Position numbers and translations under genes: made by a program. From positions 1 to 49,975 of the forward strand of contig JAUMCA010000090.1 in the NCBI GenBank assembly GCA_032119475.1: a stretch of 49,975 nucleotides of DNA, read 5' to 3'. The DNA is from F1-60-MAGs149 sp032119475. GTDB taxonomy: Bacteria; Actinomycetota; Thermoleophilia; Gaiellales; F1-60-MAGs149. Positions 19,405-26,542 of the stretch are shown one piece after another (position 1 is the stretch's first letter; each line of letters starts with the position of its first letter). The notes beneath the pieces are model-generated. The model saw only the letters and a program-made list of their open reading frames with translations. It ran no database searches and was not told the origin of the DNA.

Positions 19405-20565
19405 TCAGCGCGACATCCCGATGCCCTGCTCGCGCTGGAGCTTCTTGCCCTCCGTCTGGAGGGCGGGCGCGACCATGATCTCGGCCTTCTGGAACTCGTG
19501 GATCGTCTCGTAGCCGGTCGTCGCCATCGAGGTCCGCAGCGCGCCCATCAGGTTGAGCGTCCCGTCGTTCTCGTTGGCCGGCCCGAGCAGGACCTCCTTG
19601 AGCGACGCCACCTGGCTCGTCTTGACCCGCGCGCCGCGCGGGAGCGTCGGGTGGAACGTCGCCATGCCCCAGTGGGTGCCGCGGCCGGGCGCCTCGTGCG
19701 CGCGGGCCAGCGGCGAGCCGACCATCACGGCGTCGGAGCCGCAGGCGATCGCCTTCGAGATGTCGCCACCCGTGCGCATGCCGCCGTCCGCGATCACGTT
19801 CACGTACTGGCCGGTCTCGAGCAGGTGCTGGACCCGCGCCGCGGCGGCGTCCGCGATCGCGGTGGCCTGCGGGACGCCGACGCCGAGGACGCCGCGTGTC
19901 GTGCAGGCGGCGCCGGGGCCGACGCCGACCAGCACGCCGGCCGCGCCCGTGCGCATCAGGTGGAGGGCAGTCTGGTAGCTGGCGCAGCCGCCGACGATGC
20001 ACGGGATGCCGACGCTGGCGATGAACTCCTTGAGGTTGAGCGGCTCGACGCTGCGCGAGACGTGCTCGGCGGACACGACCGTGCCCTGGATCACGAGCAC
20101 GTCGAGCCCCGCGGCGACGATCGCCTCCCAGTGGTCGCGCACGCGCTGCGGCGTCAGCGACGCGGCGGTGATGACGCCGGCGGCCTTGATGTCGCGCACG
20201 CGTTGGGCCATCAGGTCGGAGTCGACGGGGCGCTCGTAGATCTCCTGCATGCGCCGGGTGGCGGTCTCCGGCGGGAGGGCGGCGATCTCCTCGAGCATCT
20301 CATCCGCGTTCGCGTAGCGTCCCCACAGGCCCTCGAGGTTGAGCACGCCCAGGCCGCCGAGCTTGCCGATCTCGATCGCCGTGGCGGGCGAGACGACGCC
20401 GTCCATGGCGCTGGCGAGCAGCGGGAGCTCGATCAGGTAGGGACCGAGCTTCCAGCCGATGTCCACGTCCTCGGCGTCGCGCGTGCGCCGGCTCGGCACG
20501 ATCGCGATGTCGTCGAACCCGTAGGCGCGTCGCGCCTTCTTTCCCCGTCCGATCTCGATCTCCAC
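19405..20565 (-). CDS. guaB3: GuaB3-type IMP dehydrogenase-family protein
   Basis: Member of the IMP dehydrogenase/GMP reductase superfamily. The actinobacterial GuaB3 branch is recognised by the start EIEIGRGKKARRAYGFDDIAIVPSRRTRD. It keeps the active-site loop with Cys (GAACTTRGVLGVG), the phosphate loops ADGGMRTGGD and GSDAVMVGSPLA, and lacks CBS domains (386 aa). GTG 20565 gives the conserved start; longer frames upstream have non-homologous, Arg-rich sequence. A TAGTGT box at 20642-20647 may be its -10, with a leader of about 70 nt. Linkage to guaA supports guanine nucleotide metabolism; whether it is IMPDH or GMP reductase is uncertain. Confidence 0.9.
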   Translation of the reverse strand: MEIEIGRGKKARRAYGFDDIAIVPSRRTRDAEDVDIGWKLGPYLIELPLLASAMDGVVSPATAIEIGKLGGLGVLNLEGLWGRYANADEMLEEIAALPPETATRRMQEIYERPVDSDLMAQRVRDIKAAGVITAASLTPQRVRDHWEAIVAAGLDVLVIQGTVVSAEHVSRSVEPLNLKEFIASVGIPCIVGGCASYQTALHLMRTGAAGVLVGVGPGAACTTRGVLGVGVPQATAIADAAAARVQHLLETGQYVNVIADGGMRTGGDISKAIACGSDAVMVGSPLARAHEAPGRGTHWGMATFHPTLPRGARVKTSQVASLKEVLLGPANENDGTLNLMGALRTSMATTGYETIHEFQKAEIMVAPALQTEGKKLQREQGIGMSR

Positions 20566-20692
20566 CAGTCCGCCGTGTCCTTTCGCCGGCGCGGCCCTGG
20601 AGTCTCGGGGCGACGCCGCGCCTGTCGATTGCCTGCCCCGGACACTAGTCACGCCTCCGGACGCGACGCCGCGTTTCGGACTCCCCGCAGTC

Positions 20693-21640
20693 TCAGCGCA
20701 GGGACAGCTCGAGCACCTCGGTGCTCTGGACCTGGCGCTTGGCCTCGCGCGGATCGACGCGTCCCGCTCCGGCCAGGAGCGTGCTCGCCGTGCCGCAGGC
20801 GACGGCGAAGCGGAGCGCGTCCTCCATGCCCAGCTCGCGGCGGCGCCCGTGGAGGTAGCCGGCGAGCAGCGCGTCGCCCGCGCCGACGGTGCTCAGCACC
20901 TCGACCCGCGGCGCGCGGACCCGGAAGCGGCGGGCCTGGGTGCCCTCCCGCAGGAGCGCGACGAGGCCGGACTCCGAGGTGATCAGCACGTTGCGCGGGC
21001 CCATATCGGCGATCTCGTCGAGGGCGCCGATCAGATCCTCGTCGCCGGCGAACTCATGCCCCACGAGCTCCTCGGCCTCGGCCTGGTTGGGCGACACGAG
21101 GTGCGGCTCGGCGGCGACGCCGAGCCGCAGCGGCTCGCCCTCGGAGTCGAGCACGAGCGATGCGCCGGTGCGCCGCAGGCGCTTGATCGCGTCGGCGTAC
21201 CAGTCCTCCGGCACGTCCCGGGGCAGCGATCCGGCGAGGACGACCGCCGAGGCGTCGCGGGCGACGTACTCGATGCGACCCAGCAGCGCGTCGAGCTCGT
21301 CCGCCGTCACGCTCGGCCCGTTCTCGATGATCTCGGTCTGGCGTCCGCTCGTCGGGTCGACGAGCACGGTCGACGAGCGCGATTCGCCGCCGATCGGCAC
21401 GAAGTCGTTGAGGATGCCCTCGGCCGTGAGCTCGCGCTGGATGCGCGCACCCGTCTCGCCGCCGGCGAGGCCCGTCGCGATCACCGGCTCCTGGAGGATG
21501 CGCAGCGCGCGCGCCACGTTGATGCCCTTGCCGCCGGGCGCCACGAGCCCCTGCGCGCCGCGGTGGCGCATGCCGATCTGCATGCTGGGGACCTGGATCG
21601 TCTTGTCCAGGGCGGCGTTGGGGGTGACGGTGATGATCAT
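20693..21640 (-). CDS. 1-phosphofructokinase-family (PfkB) sugar-phosphate kinase
   Basis: PfkB/ribokinase-fold kinase. The N-terminus MIITVTPNAALDKTIQV and PGGKGINVARAL are typical of the FruK/LacC/PfkB hexose-phosphate subfamily. The C-terminal anion hole reads TVGAGDALLAGYL, with the catalytic Asp retained. The 315-residue length is normal. ATG 21640 overlaps the stop of the LysM gene (ATGA). No PTS genes are nearby, so 1-phosphofructokinase, 6-phosphofructokinase or tagatose-6-phosphate kinase all remain possible. Confidence 0.88.
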   Translation of the reverse strand: MIITVTPNAALDKTIQVPSMQIGMRHRGAQGLVAPGGKGINVARALRILQEPVIATGLAGGETGARIQRELTAEGILNDFVPIGGESRSSTVLVDPTSGRQTEIIENGPSVTADELDALLGRIEYVARDASAVVLAGSLPRDVPEDWYADAIKRLRRTGASLVLDSEGEPLRLGVAAEPHLVSPNQAEAEELVGHEFAGDEDLIGALDEIADMGPRNVLITSESGLVALLREGTQARRFRVRAPRVEVLSTVGAGDALLAGYLHGRRRELGMEDALRFAVACGTASTLLAGAGRVDPREAKRQVQSTEVLELSLR

Positions 21641-21981
21641 GGGGCGGCGGCGTCCGTGGTCGGGCGTAGCCGGATGCGCTCGCCGGGCATCAGCGCGAGC
21701 GGATCCAGCGAGGGGTTCAGGTCGCGGATGACGTCCTCGGGGACGCCGTAGCGCTCCGCGATGGTGGACAGCGTATCGCCCTTGCGGATGCGGTAGGTCT
21801 GCGGCGCGCTCGGGTCGATCGTCACCTCCTCGGCCACGGCTGCCGTGACCGCGGCGGGTGCCGGCTGCGGATCGGGCTCCTGCAGCGTCTGGACGACGAG
21901 CATGACGGCGAGCGCGAACACGCCGACGAGCGCGAGCGGCGCGACGATCGTCCACACGGAGTGTCGGGGAGCCGGCCGCAC
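21637..21981 (-). CDS. Single-pass membrane protein with one LysM domain
   Basis: Probable peptidoglycan-binding surface protein. A transmembrane helix (about residues 10-30, IVAPLALVGVFALAVMLVV) is followed by a Pro/Ala linker. One LysM module of about 45 residues follows: YRIRKGDTLSTIAERYGVPE...LNPSLDPLALMPGERIRL. No catalytic domain follows (114 aa in all). GTG 21981 has TAGGAT 6 nt upstream. It heads the pair with the PfkB kinase gene. Confidence 0.85.
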   Translation of the reverse strand: MRPAPRHSVWTIVAPLALVGVFALAVMLVVQTLQEPDPQPAPAAVTAAVAEEVTIDPSAPQTYRIRKGDTLSTIAERYGVPEDVIRDLNPSLDPLALMPGERIRLRPTTDAAAP

Positions 21982-21987
21982 GGCCGC

Positions 21988-21993
21988 ATCCTA
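21988..21993 (-). promoter_or_regulatory. Putative -10 (TAGGAT) for leaderless LysM gene
   Basis: TAGGAT, 6-nt spacer GCGGCC, then GTG 21981; the gap to the pyrF stop is 25 bp. Confidence 0.5.
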
Positions 21994-22006
21994 GCCCGGA
22001 GCGGCG

Positions 22007-22906
22007 TCAGGAATGTGATGTCAGCGCGGCGATCGCGCGATGGTGCGCCCGCGCCGCCTCGGCGACGGCCGCCATCCAGTCGCCGTCGGTGTCCCGCCAC
22101 GCCTCGATGACGGAGCGGGCGGCGACCACGAGGCCGCCGGCGGGGTGGCTCGCGAACGCGGGTGCGAGGTCCTCGACGCGCCCGCCCTGCGCGCCGACAC
22201 CCGGCAGGAGCAGCGGCGTGGCGGGCATGCGGGCCCGCGCGGCAGCCACGACGGCCGGCGCCGTGGCGCCGATCACGGCGCCGACGGAAGCGAGACCGCT
22301 CTGCCCGCGACGCTCGCGACCCCATCCGTCGATCCAACCGGCGACGCGCTCCCAGACCTGCTCGCCGTCCGCGAGCAGCTGCTCCTCGAGCTCGGCGGCG
22401 CCCGGGTTCGACGTCCGCGCGAGGACGTACAGGCCCGCGGCGTGCGCGTCGGCGACCTCCAGGAACGAGTCGATCGTGTCCGGCCCCATGTACGCATTCA
22501 CGGTCAGCGCATCCGCGAGGGGCGCGTCCTCCCCGGGCCGCAGGCCGATCCACGCCTCCGCGTACGCCGTCGCGGTGGACGCGATGTCGCCGCGCTTGGC
22601 GTCGGCGATGATCAGCAGCCCGTGCTCGCGGGCTGTCGCGCAGACCGCATCGAGAGCGTGCAGCCCGTAGCCGCCGTAGAGCTCGAACAGGGCCACCTGC
22701 GGCTTGATCGCCGCGCACCACGGCGCGACGGCCTCGACCAGCCCGCAGGCGTAGCGCTCCATCGCCCGCGCCCGCCCGGCACGGGACGCGGCGAGGCCGC
22801 GCTCGAGCTCGGCGGGGAACGGCCCGCGGGGATCGATGCCGACGCAGAGGGCGCTGCCGGAGGCAGCCACGCGGGCCGCGAGCCGGTCGCCGAAGGGCGC
22901 GGTCAC
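22007..22906 (-). CDS. pyrF: Orotidine-5'-phosphate decarboxylase, type 2
   Basis: Last step of UMP synthesis. The 299 residues match the longer type 2 PyrF: LCVGIDPRGPFP near residue 20, IKPQVALFELYGGYG near 67, the catalytic IADAKRGDIASTA near 95 and LLPGVGAQGG near 225. GTG 22906 is chosen because GGGAGGG lies 6 nt before it; TTG 22924 is the upstream alternative. pyrE is about 500 bp further upstream on the same strand, with HU between them. Confidence 0.95.
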   Translation of the reverse strand: MTAPFGDRLAARVAASGSALCVGIDPRGPFPAELERGLAASRAGRARAMERYACGLVEAVAPWCAAIKPQVALFELYGGYGLHALDAVCATAREHGLLIIADAKRGDIASTATAYAEAWIGLRPGEDAPLADALTVNAYMGPDTIDSFLEVADAHAAGLYVLARTSNPGAAELEEQLLADGEQVWERVAGWIDGWGRERRGQSGLASVGAVIGATAPAVVAAARARMPATPLLLPGVGAQGGRVEDLAPAFASHPAGGLVVAARSVIEAWRDTDGDWMAAVAEAARAHHRAIAALTSHS

Positions 22907-22931
22907 GCCTGTCCCTCCCCGCAACGCAGAA

Positions 22932-22965
22932 CGGCCGCCCCATCCCCGAGGGGAGGGAGCGGCCG
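22932..22965 (-). terminator. Hairpin downstream of HU, probable terminator
   Basis: CGGCCGC (22932-22938) pairs with GCGGCCG (22959-22965), extended inward by CCC/GGG and TCCCC/GGGGA. It sits 35 bp past the HU stop and just before pyrF. The following minus-strand sequence TTCTGCGTTGCG is only weakly T-rich. Confidence 0.5.
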
Positions 22966-23000
22966 CCCCACGTCCGCGGGCATCCGCGGCAGCATGCCGA

Positions 23001-23276
23001 TCAGCTCTTGACGCTGGCCTTCAGCTGCGAGCCGGCCGAGAACTTCGGCACCTTCGTCGCGGCGATCTGCACCTTCTCACCGGTCCGCGGGTTGACGCCG
23101 GTGCGCGCAGCGCGATCCTGCACCGTGAACTTCCCGAACCCGGTGAACGTCACATCGCCGCCGCGCTTCAGCGTGTCGGTGATGGTGGCGAGCATGGCCT
23201 CGACGGCCTCGCCGGCGTCCTTCTTGCTCAGACCCGTTCGCTCGGCGATCTGATCGATGAATTCCGCTTTGGTCAC
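23001..23276 (-). CDS. hup: DNA-binding protein HU
   Basis: Small nucleoid protein that bends DNA. From GTG 23276 it is 91 residues: TKAEFIDQIAERTGLSKKDAGEAV, GFGKFTVQDRAARTGVNPRTGEK (the beta-arm region with the NP kink) and KVPKFSAGSQLKASVKS. A strong GGAGGG lies 4 nt before the GTG; longer frames upstream are not HU-like. It lacks the long Lys/Ala tail of mycobacterial HupB. Its own promoter probably lies at 23308-23313. Confidence 0.96.
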   Translation of the reverse strand: MTKAEFIDQIAERTGLSKKDAGEAVEAMLATITDTLKRGGDVTFTGFGKFTVQDRAARTGVNPRTGEKVQIAATKVPKFSAGSQLKASVKS

Positions 23277-23307
23277 GATTCCCTCCAGGGCGTTTGTGAA
23301 CGGCACG

Positions 23308-23313
23308 AAGGTA
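23308..23313 (-). promoter_or_regulatory. Putative extended -10 (TGGTACCTT) for HU
   Basis: TACCTT on the minus strand with TG one base upstream. The leader would be about 25 nt and include GGAGGG before GTG 23276. Confidence 0.4.
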
Positions 23314-23326
23314 CCAGTGCCATCGG

Positions 23327-23420
23327 ACGGACTTCCGCTCAACCATGCGGATTTGCCGGAAAACCCCCGCACGGTTGAGCCAAATGGGCCGGCAAACCGC
23401 GCCGTTGAGCGGAAATCCGG
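23327..23420. repeat. Imperfect inverted repeat between pyrE and HU (third repeat type)
   Basis: About 32-bp arms at 23327-23359 and 23388-23420 are inverted with a few mismatches and a one-base indel. Both contain CCGCTCAAC/GTTGAGCGG and TTTGCCGG/CCGGCAAA. A third GGTTGAGC occurs in the centre (23373). The right arm ends at the pyrE stop (23421). It may serve as pyrE terminator or be a REP-like element. It lacks the GGGTC..GACCC core of the other palindromes. Confidence 0.7.
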
Positions 23421-23948
23421 TCAGCGCCCGAGGCGCAGGGCCGCGGCGTCGAGCAGCCGCTCGAGGCGCACGCCGGCGTCGGTCATGGCCTCCGCGCCGC
23501 CCTCGCCGCGGTCGACGACGCAGACCACCGTCTCGCAGATGAGGCCCATCTGCCGCAGGGCGCGCACCGCATCGAGCGCCGCACCGCCGCTCGTGACGAT
23601 GTCCTCCACCACGACGACGCGCTCGCCCTCCTCGAAGATGCCCTCGAGGCGGTTCGCGGTGCCGTAGTCCTTCGCGGCGCTGCGGACGATCAGGAACGGC
23701 AGGCCGGACGCCATGCTCGACGAAGCGGCGAGGGCGACCGCGCCGAGCTCGGGACCGGCGATCCGCACGGCCTGCGGCTCGACCTCGGCGATGCGCGCGG
23801 CGAGCGCCTCGCCGATCTCGCGCAGGAGGTCCGGCTGGGTCTCGAACCGGTACTTGTCGAGGTAGAAGGAGCTTCGGCGCCCGGAGCGCAGCACGAAGTC
23901 GCCCTCGAGGTAGGCGACAGCGCGAACGCGCTCGGCGAGATCGCTCAC
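23421..23948 (-). CDS. pyrE: Orotate phosphoribosyltransferase
   Basis: Makes OMP from orotate and PRPP. The 175 residues contain FVLRSGRRSSFYLDKYRFE, the Lys-rich loop RSAAKDYG and the PRPP-binding signature VVVVEDIVTSGGAALDAV near residue 115. GTG 23948 overlaps the stop of the preceding small gene as GTGA, with GGGAG upstream. It is the last gene of the long minus-strand chain that starts with the MBL hydrolase. Confidence 0.95.
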   Translation of the reverse strand: MSDLAERVRAVAYLEGDFVLRSGRRSSFYLDKYRFETQPDLLREIGEALAARIAEVEPQAVRIAGPELGAVALAASSSMASGLPFLIVRSAAKDYGTANRLEGIFEEGERVVVVEDIVTSGGAALDAVRALRQMGLICETVVCVVDRGEGGAEAMTDAGVRLERLLDAAALRLGR

Positions 23949-24145
23949 GCGGGGACTCCCGCGATGCGGCGGGCCGCGACGACGATCGGGTCCAGCTCCG
24001 GGGCGTCGGCCTCGAGCGACAGCATCGAGCCGTCCTCGAAGTAGAGGTCCGCCCGGGCCCGCGTGGCGGTGCTGCGCGCCCGCAGGAGCGCCACGGCGCC
24101 GATCGCGGCGCCGAGGGCGATGACGGGCGCGATGACCCTACGCAT
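23945..24145 (-). CDS. Small membrane-anchored protein (66 aa), function unknown
   Basis: Not recognised. ATG 24145 gives one N-terminal transmembrane helix (residues 2-22, RRVIAPVIALGAAIGAVALL). A short soluble part follows (RADLYFEDGSMLSLEADAPELDPIVVAARRIAGVPA). It overlaps the Roadblock gene by 8 bp upstream and pyrE as GTGA downstream, so it is fully embedded in the operon. The DLYFEDGSMLSL segment looks like a single beta-hairpin. Context suggests co-expression with the Roadblock protein. Confidence 0.7.
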   Translation of the reverse strand: MRRVIAPVIALGAAIGAVALLRARSTATRARADLYFEDGSMLSLEADAPELDPIVVAARRIAGVPA

Positions 24146-24476
24146 CCGCGCCTCCGGAGCTGCGCAGGGCGTGGCGCAGGTCGTAGAGCACGAGACCGGC
24201 GGTCGCGTCGGCATCGGTGACCGCCACGGCCGAGCGTCCACCGTCGCGTACGGCGAAGACGAGTGCGTCGCCGAGCCCCACCTCGCATTGGTGCACGGGC
24301 GGTCGGCCCAGCAGCCGGGCGGCGTCGTCCACCGCCTGCCAGAGGCCCGACGCCTCGAGTCCGGTGCCCCCGATCTCGGCCTCGACGTGCCCCTCGGCGT
24401 CCATCAGCGCGGCCCGGCGGATGCTGGTCGACACGTCGATCAGCTCCGCGAGCGCGTCGGCCGCCGTCAGCGTTCC
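24138..24476 (-). CDS. Roadblock/LC7-like domain protein, N-terminus lost in assembly gap
   Basis: 113 codons are visible between the N run and TAG 24138-24140. The sequence fits the Roadblock/LC7 (MglB-like) fold: a helix (AADALAELIDVSTSIRRAAL), strands around MDAEGHVEAEIG, a central helix (LWQAVDDAARLL), paired strands with GDALVFAVRDGGRSAVAV and a final helix (LVLYDLRHAL). Such proteins usually regulate small GTPases in gliding or polarity systems. No MglA-type GTPase is visible nearby. The start codon probably lies within the gap. The assignment rests on pattern, not strong motifs. Confidence 0.5.
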   Translation of the reverse strand, partial: GTLTAADALAELIDVSTSIRRAALMDAEGHVEAEIGGTGLEASGLWQAVDDAARLLGRPPVHQCEVGLGDALVFAVRDGGRSAVAVTDADATAGLVLYDLRHALRSSGGADA

Positions 24477-24486
24477 NNNNNNNNNN
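24477..24486. other. Assembly gap (10 N)
   Basis: Ten undetermined bases, probably a placeholder of unknown true length. The reading frames on either side do not join, which fits two separate genes whose stop and start lie in the gap. Confidence 0.95.
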
Positions 24487-25275
24487 CGGCACCGGGCGGA
24501 CGGACACGACGAGATCCGGCAGGGCCCGCTTGATGGCGTGCTCCAGGGCGTCGCGCACGCCGGGAATCCGGCCGGCCGGAACGCCGGGGCGCAGCAGGAC
24601 CTCGACCGACAGGTACTCCGCGCCGCCCGTGCTTCGCACGACGACGCGCCGGTGCCCCACGATCTCCGCGGGGCCGTGGGTGACGGCGCCCTCGACGGCC
24701 CGCAGCTCCGCCGGCGTGGCCAGACGGCGGAGACCCGCGCCACCCGGCCGGGCGAGGGCGACGCCGTCCAGGACGGCGATCAGGCCGAGCGCGACGCCCA
24801 CCACGAGGTCGACGGCCGGCAGCACGTAGGCCGCGATCAGCACCCCGGCTCCGAGGGCCGCGCAGGCGGCCGCACCGCGCAGCAGCAGGGTGCGGTCGAC
24901 GTGGCGGACCGGCAGATCGAGGTCGGCGCGCGCGAGGATCGCCACCGGGGCTGCGAGCAGAAGGGCGGCGACGCCGGCCATGATCGCCACGATCGCCCAG
25001 TCCGGGTTGAGCGCGACGCCCGCGGCGAGGGCCGCGATCACCCCGCTGGTCCCGAGGGCGAGTGCGGCGATCGCCGCCGCGAGGCGACCGGCGGCGCGGC
25101 GCCCCGCCTGTCGCGTCGCGACGGGCGGATCCGCGATCGATGCGATCAGCAGCGTCGCCACGAGCGCGGCGGCGGCGAGGGCGCTCCCGGATCCCGTCAA
25201 GCCGGCGGCGGCGAGCAGGACGGCCCCCGCGACGGCGACGGCGATCGCCGTGGCGTGCTGCGCGGCCCGGTTCAC
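24487..25275 (-). CDS. Polytopic membrane protein with CDF-like C-terminal domain, 3' end in assembly gap
   Basis: 263 codons are visible from GTG 25275, which overlaps the rdgB stop (GTGA). Residues 1 to about 185 contain about six hydrophobic helices. The soluble end (ITHGPAEIVGHRRVVVRSTG..., then LSVEVLLRPGVPAG and ALPDLVVSVRPVP) resembles the alpha-beta cytoplasmic domain of cation diffusion facilitators. The paired His/Asp metal ligands expected in CDF transmembrane helices 2 and 5 are not evident, so it may be a degenerate or non-transporting relative. Its stop falls in the N run. Confidence 0.55.
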
Positions 25276-25841
25276 CGGTCGAGGGCCTTCCGCAGCGCGC
25301 GGGCCGCGGCTCCGCGGTGGGAGATGGCGTCCTTCTCCGCTGGCGCCAGCTCCGCGCACGTCCACGCGGTGCCGTGCGGGATCAGGATCGGGTCGTAGCC
25401 GAACCCGTTCGCCCCGCGTGGCGCGAGGGCCAGCGTTCCCTCGAGCGTGCCGTCCGCGACCACCTCCCGGCCGTCGGGGCCGATCGCCACGAGCACGCAG
25501 CGGAAGCGCGCGCTCCGATCGGACGCCTGCGCCGTCGCCGCCAGCAGCGCGGCGACGCGACCCGCGTCGTCGAGCCCGGGACCGCCGTAGCGGGCGCTGT
25601 GCACCCCCGGGTCCCCGTCGAGCGCGTCGACCTCCAGTCCGGAGTCGTCGGCCACGACCCACGTGCCCGGGCACCGCTGCGCGCCGGCGCGGGCCTTGAT
25701 GCGGGCGTTCGCGGTGAAGTCCTCGCCGTCCTCGACGGGCGGGGCCCAGCCGTCGATCGGCAGCACCTCGCAGCCGAGCAGGCGGCCGAGCTCCGCCGCC
25801 TTGCCGGGATTGCCGGTGGCGAGGCGGATGCGCTCGATCAC
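25272..25841 (-). CDS. rdgB: RdgB/HAM1-family XTP/dITP pyrophosphatase
   Basis: House-cleaning hydrolase for non-canonical purine NTPs. The 189 residues show LATGNPGKAAELGRLLG at the N-terminus, VADDSGLEVDALDGDPGVHS near residue 65, ARYGGPG, and the C-terminal GFGYDPILIP and SHRGAAARAL. GTG 25841 overlaps the rph stop as GTGA. The rph-rdgB pairing is common in bacteria. Confidence 0.95.
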   Translation of the reverse strand: MIERIRLATGNPGKAAELGRLLGCEVLPIDGWAPPVEDGEDFTANARIKARAGAQRCPGTWVVADDSGLEVDALDGDPGVHSARYGGPGLDDAGRVAALLAATAQASDRSARFRCVLVAIGPDGREVVADGTLEGTLALAPRGANGFGYDPILIPHGTAWTCAELAPAEKDAISHRGAAARALRKALDR

Positions 25842-26542
25842 GACGCCGCGATCGCCTCCGTCTGCGCGGCCCGCAGGCCGGTCATCCCGTGGTGCGCGAG
25901 GTCGAGCAGGCCGTTCAGGTCGGCCCGCGGGAACGGCGTGCCCTCCGCGGTGCCCTGGACCTCCACGAGGCCGTCGGCTCCGGTCATCACGACGTTCATG
26001 TCGACATCGGCGCGGGAGTCCTCCGCGTACGGCAGGTCCAGCACGGCCCGGCCGTCGACGATGCCGACGCTGACTGCGGCGATCGAGTCGCGCAGGGCGG
26101 CGGTCCGCCCGTTGCGCTGGAGCGCGAGGTGCACGGCGACGTAGGCGCCGGTGATCGACGCGCAGCGCGTGCCGCCGTCGGCCTCCAGGACGTCGCAATC
26201 CACCCACAGCGTCGCCTCGCCGAGCGCGGCGAGGTCGACCACGGCCCGCAGGGAGCGGCCGATCAGGCGCTGGATCTCGACGGTGCGGCCGTCGAGCTTG
26301 CCGCGGGTCGCGTCACGGGCCTTGCGCTGGCCGGTCGAGGCGGGCAGCATCCCGTACTCGGCGGTCAGCCAGCCGCGGCCCTGTCCGCGCAGCCACGGCG
26401 GCACGCCGTCCTCGACGATCGCGGTGCACAGCACGCGCGTGGCGCCGACCTCGATCAGCGCGCTCGGCGCGGACTGGAGGAAGTCCGGTGTGATGCGGAC
26501 GGGCCGGAGCTCGTCGTGCGCGCGACCGTCGGGGCGGGTCAT
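25838..26542 (-). CDS. rph: Ribonuclease PH
   Basis: Phosphorolytic 3'-5' exoribonuclease trimming tRNA 3' ends. The 234 residues include RPDGRAHDELRPVRITPDFL, EYGMLPASTGQRKARDATRGK, RTVEIQRLIGRSLRAVVDL (phosphate/RNA-binding Arg) and DCDVLEADGGTRCASITGA. ATG 26542 overlaps the aspS stop (ATGA). The sequence appears intact. Confidence 0.96.
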   Translation of the reverse strand: MTRPDGRAHDELRPVRITPDFLQSAPSALIEVGATRVLCTAIVEDGVPPWLRGQGRGWLTAEYGMLPASTGQRKARDATRGKLDGRTVEIQRLIGRSLRAVVDLAALGEATLWVDCDVLEADGGTRCASITGAYVAVHLALQRNGRTAALRDSIAAVSVGIVDGRAVLDLPYAEDSRADVDMNVVMTGADGLVEVQGTAEGTPFPRADLNGLLDLAHHGMTGLRAAQTEAIAAS

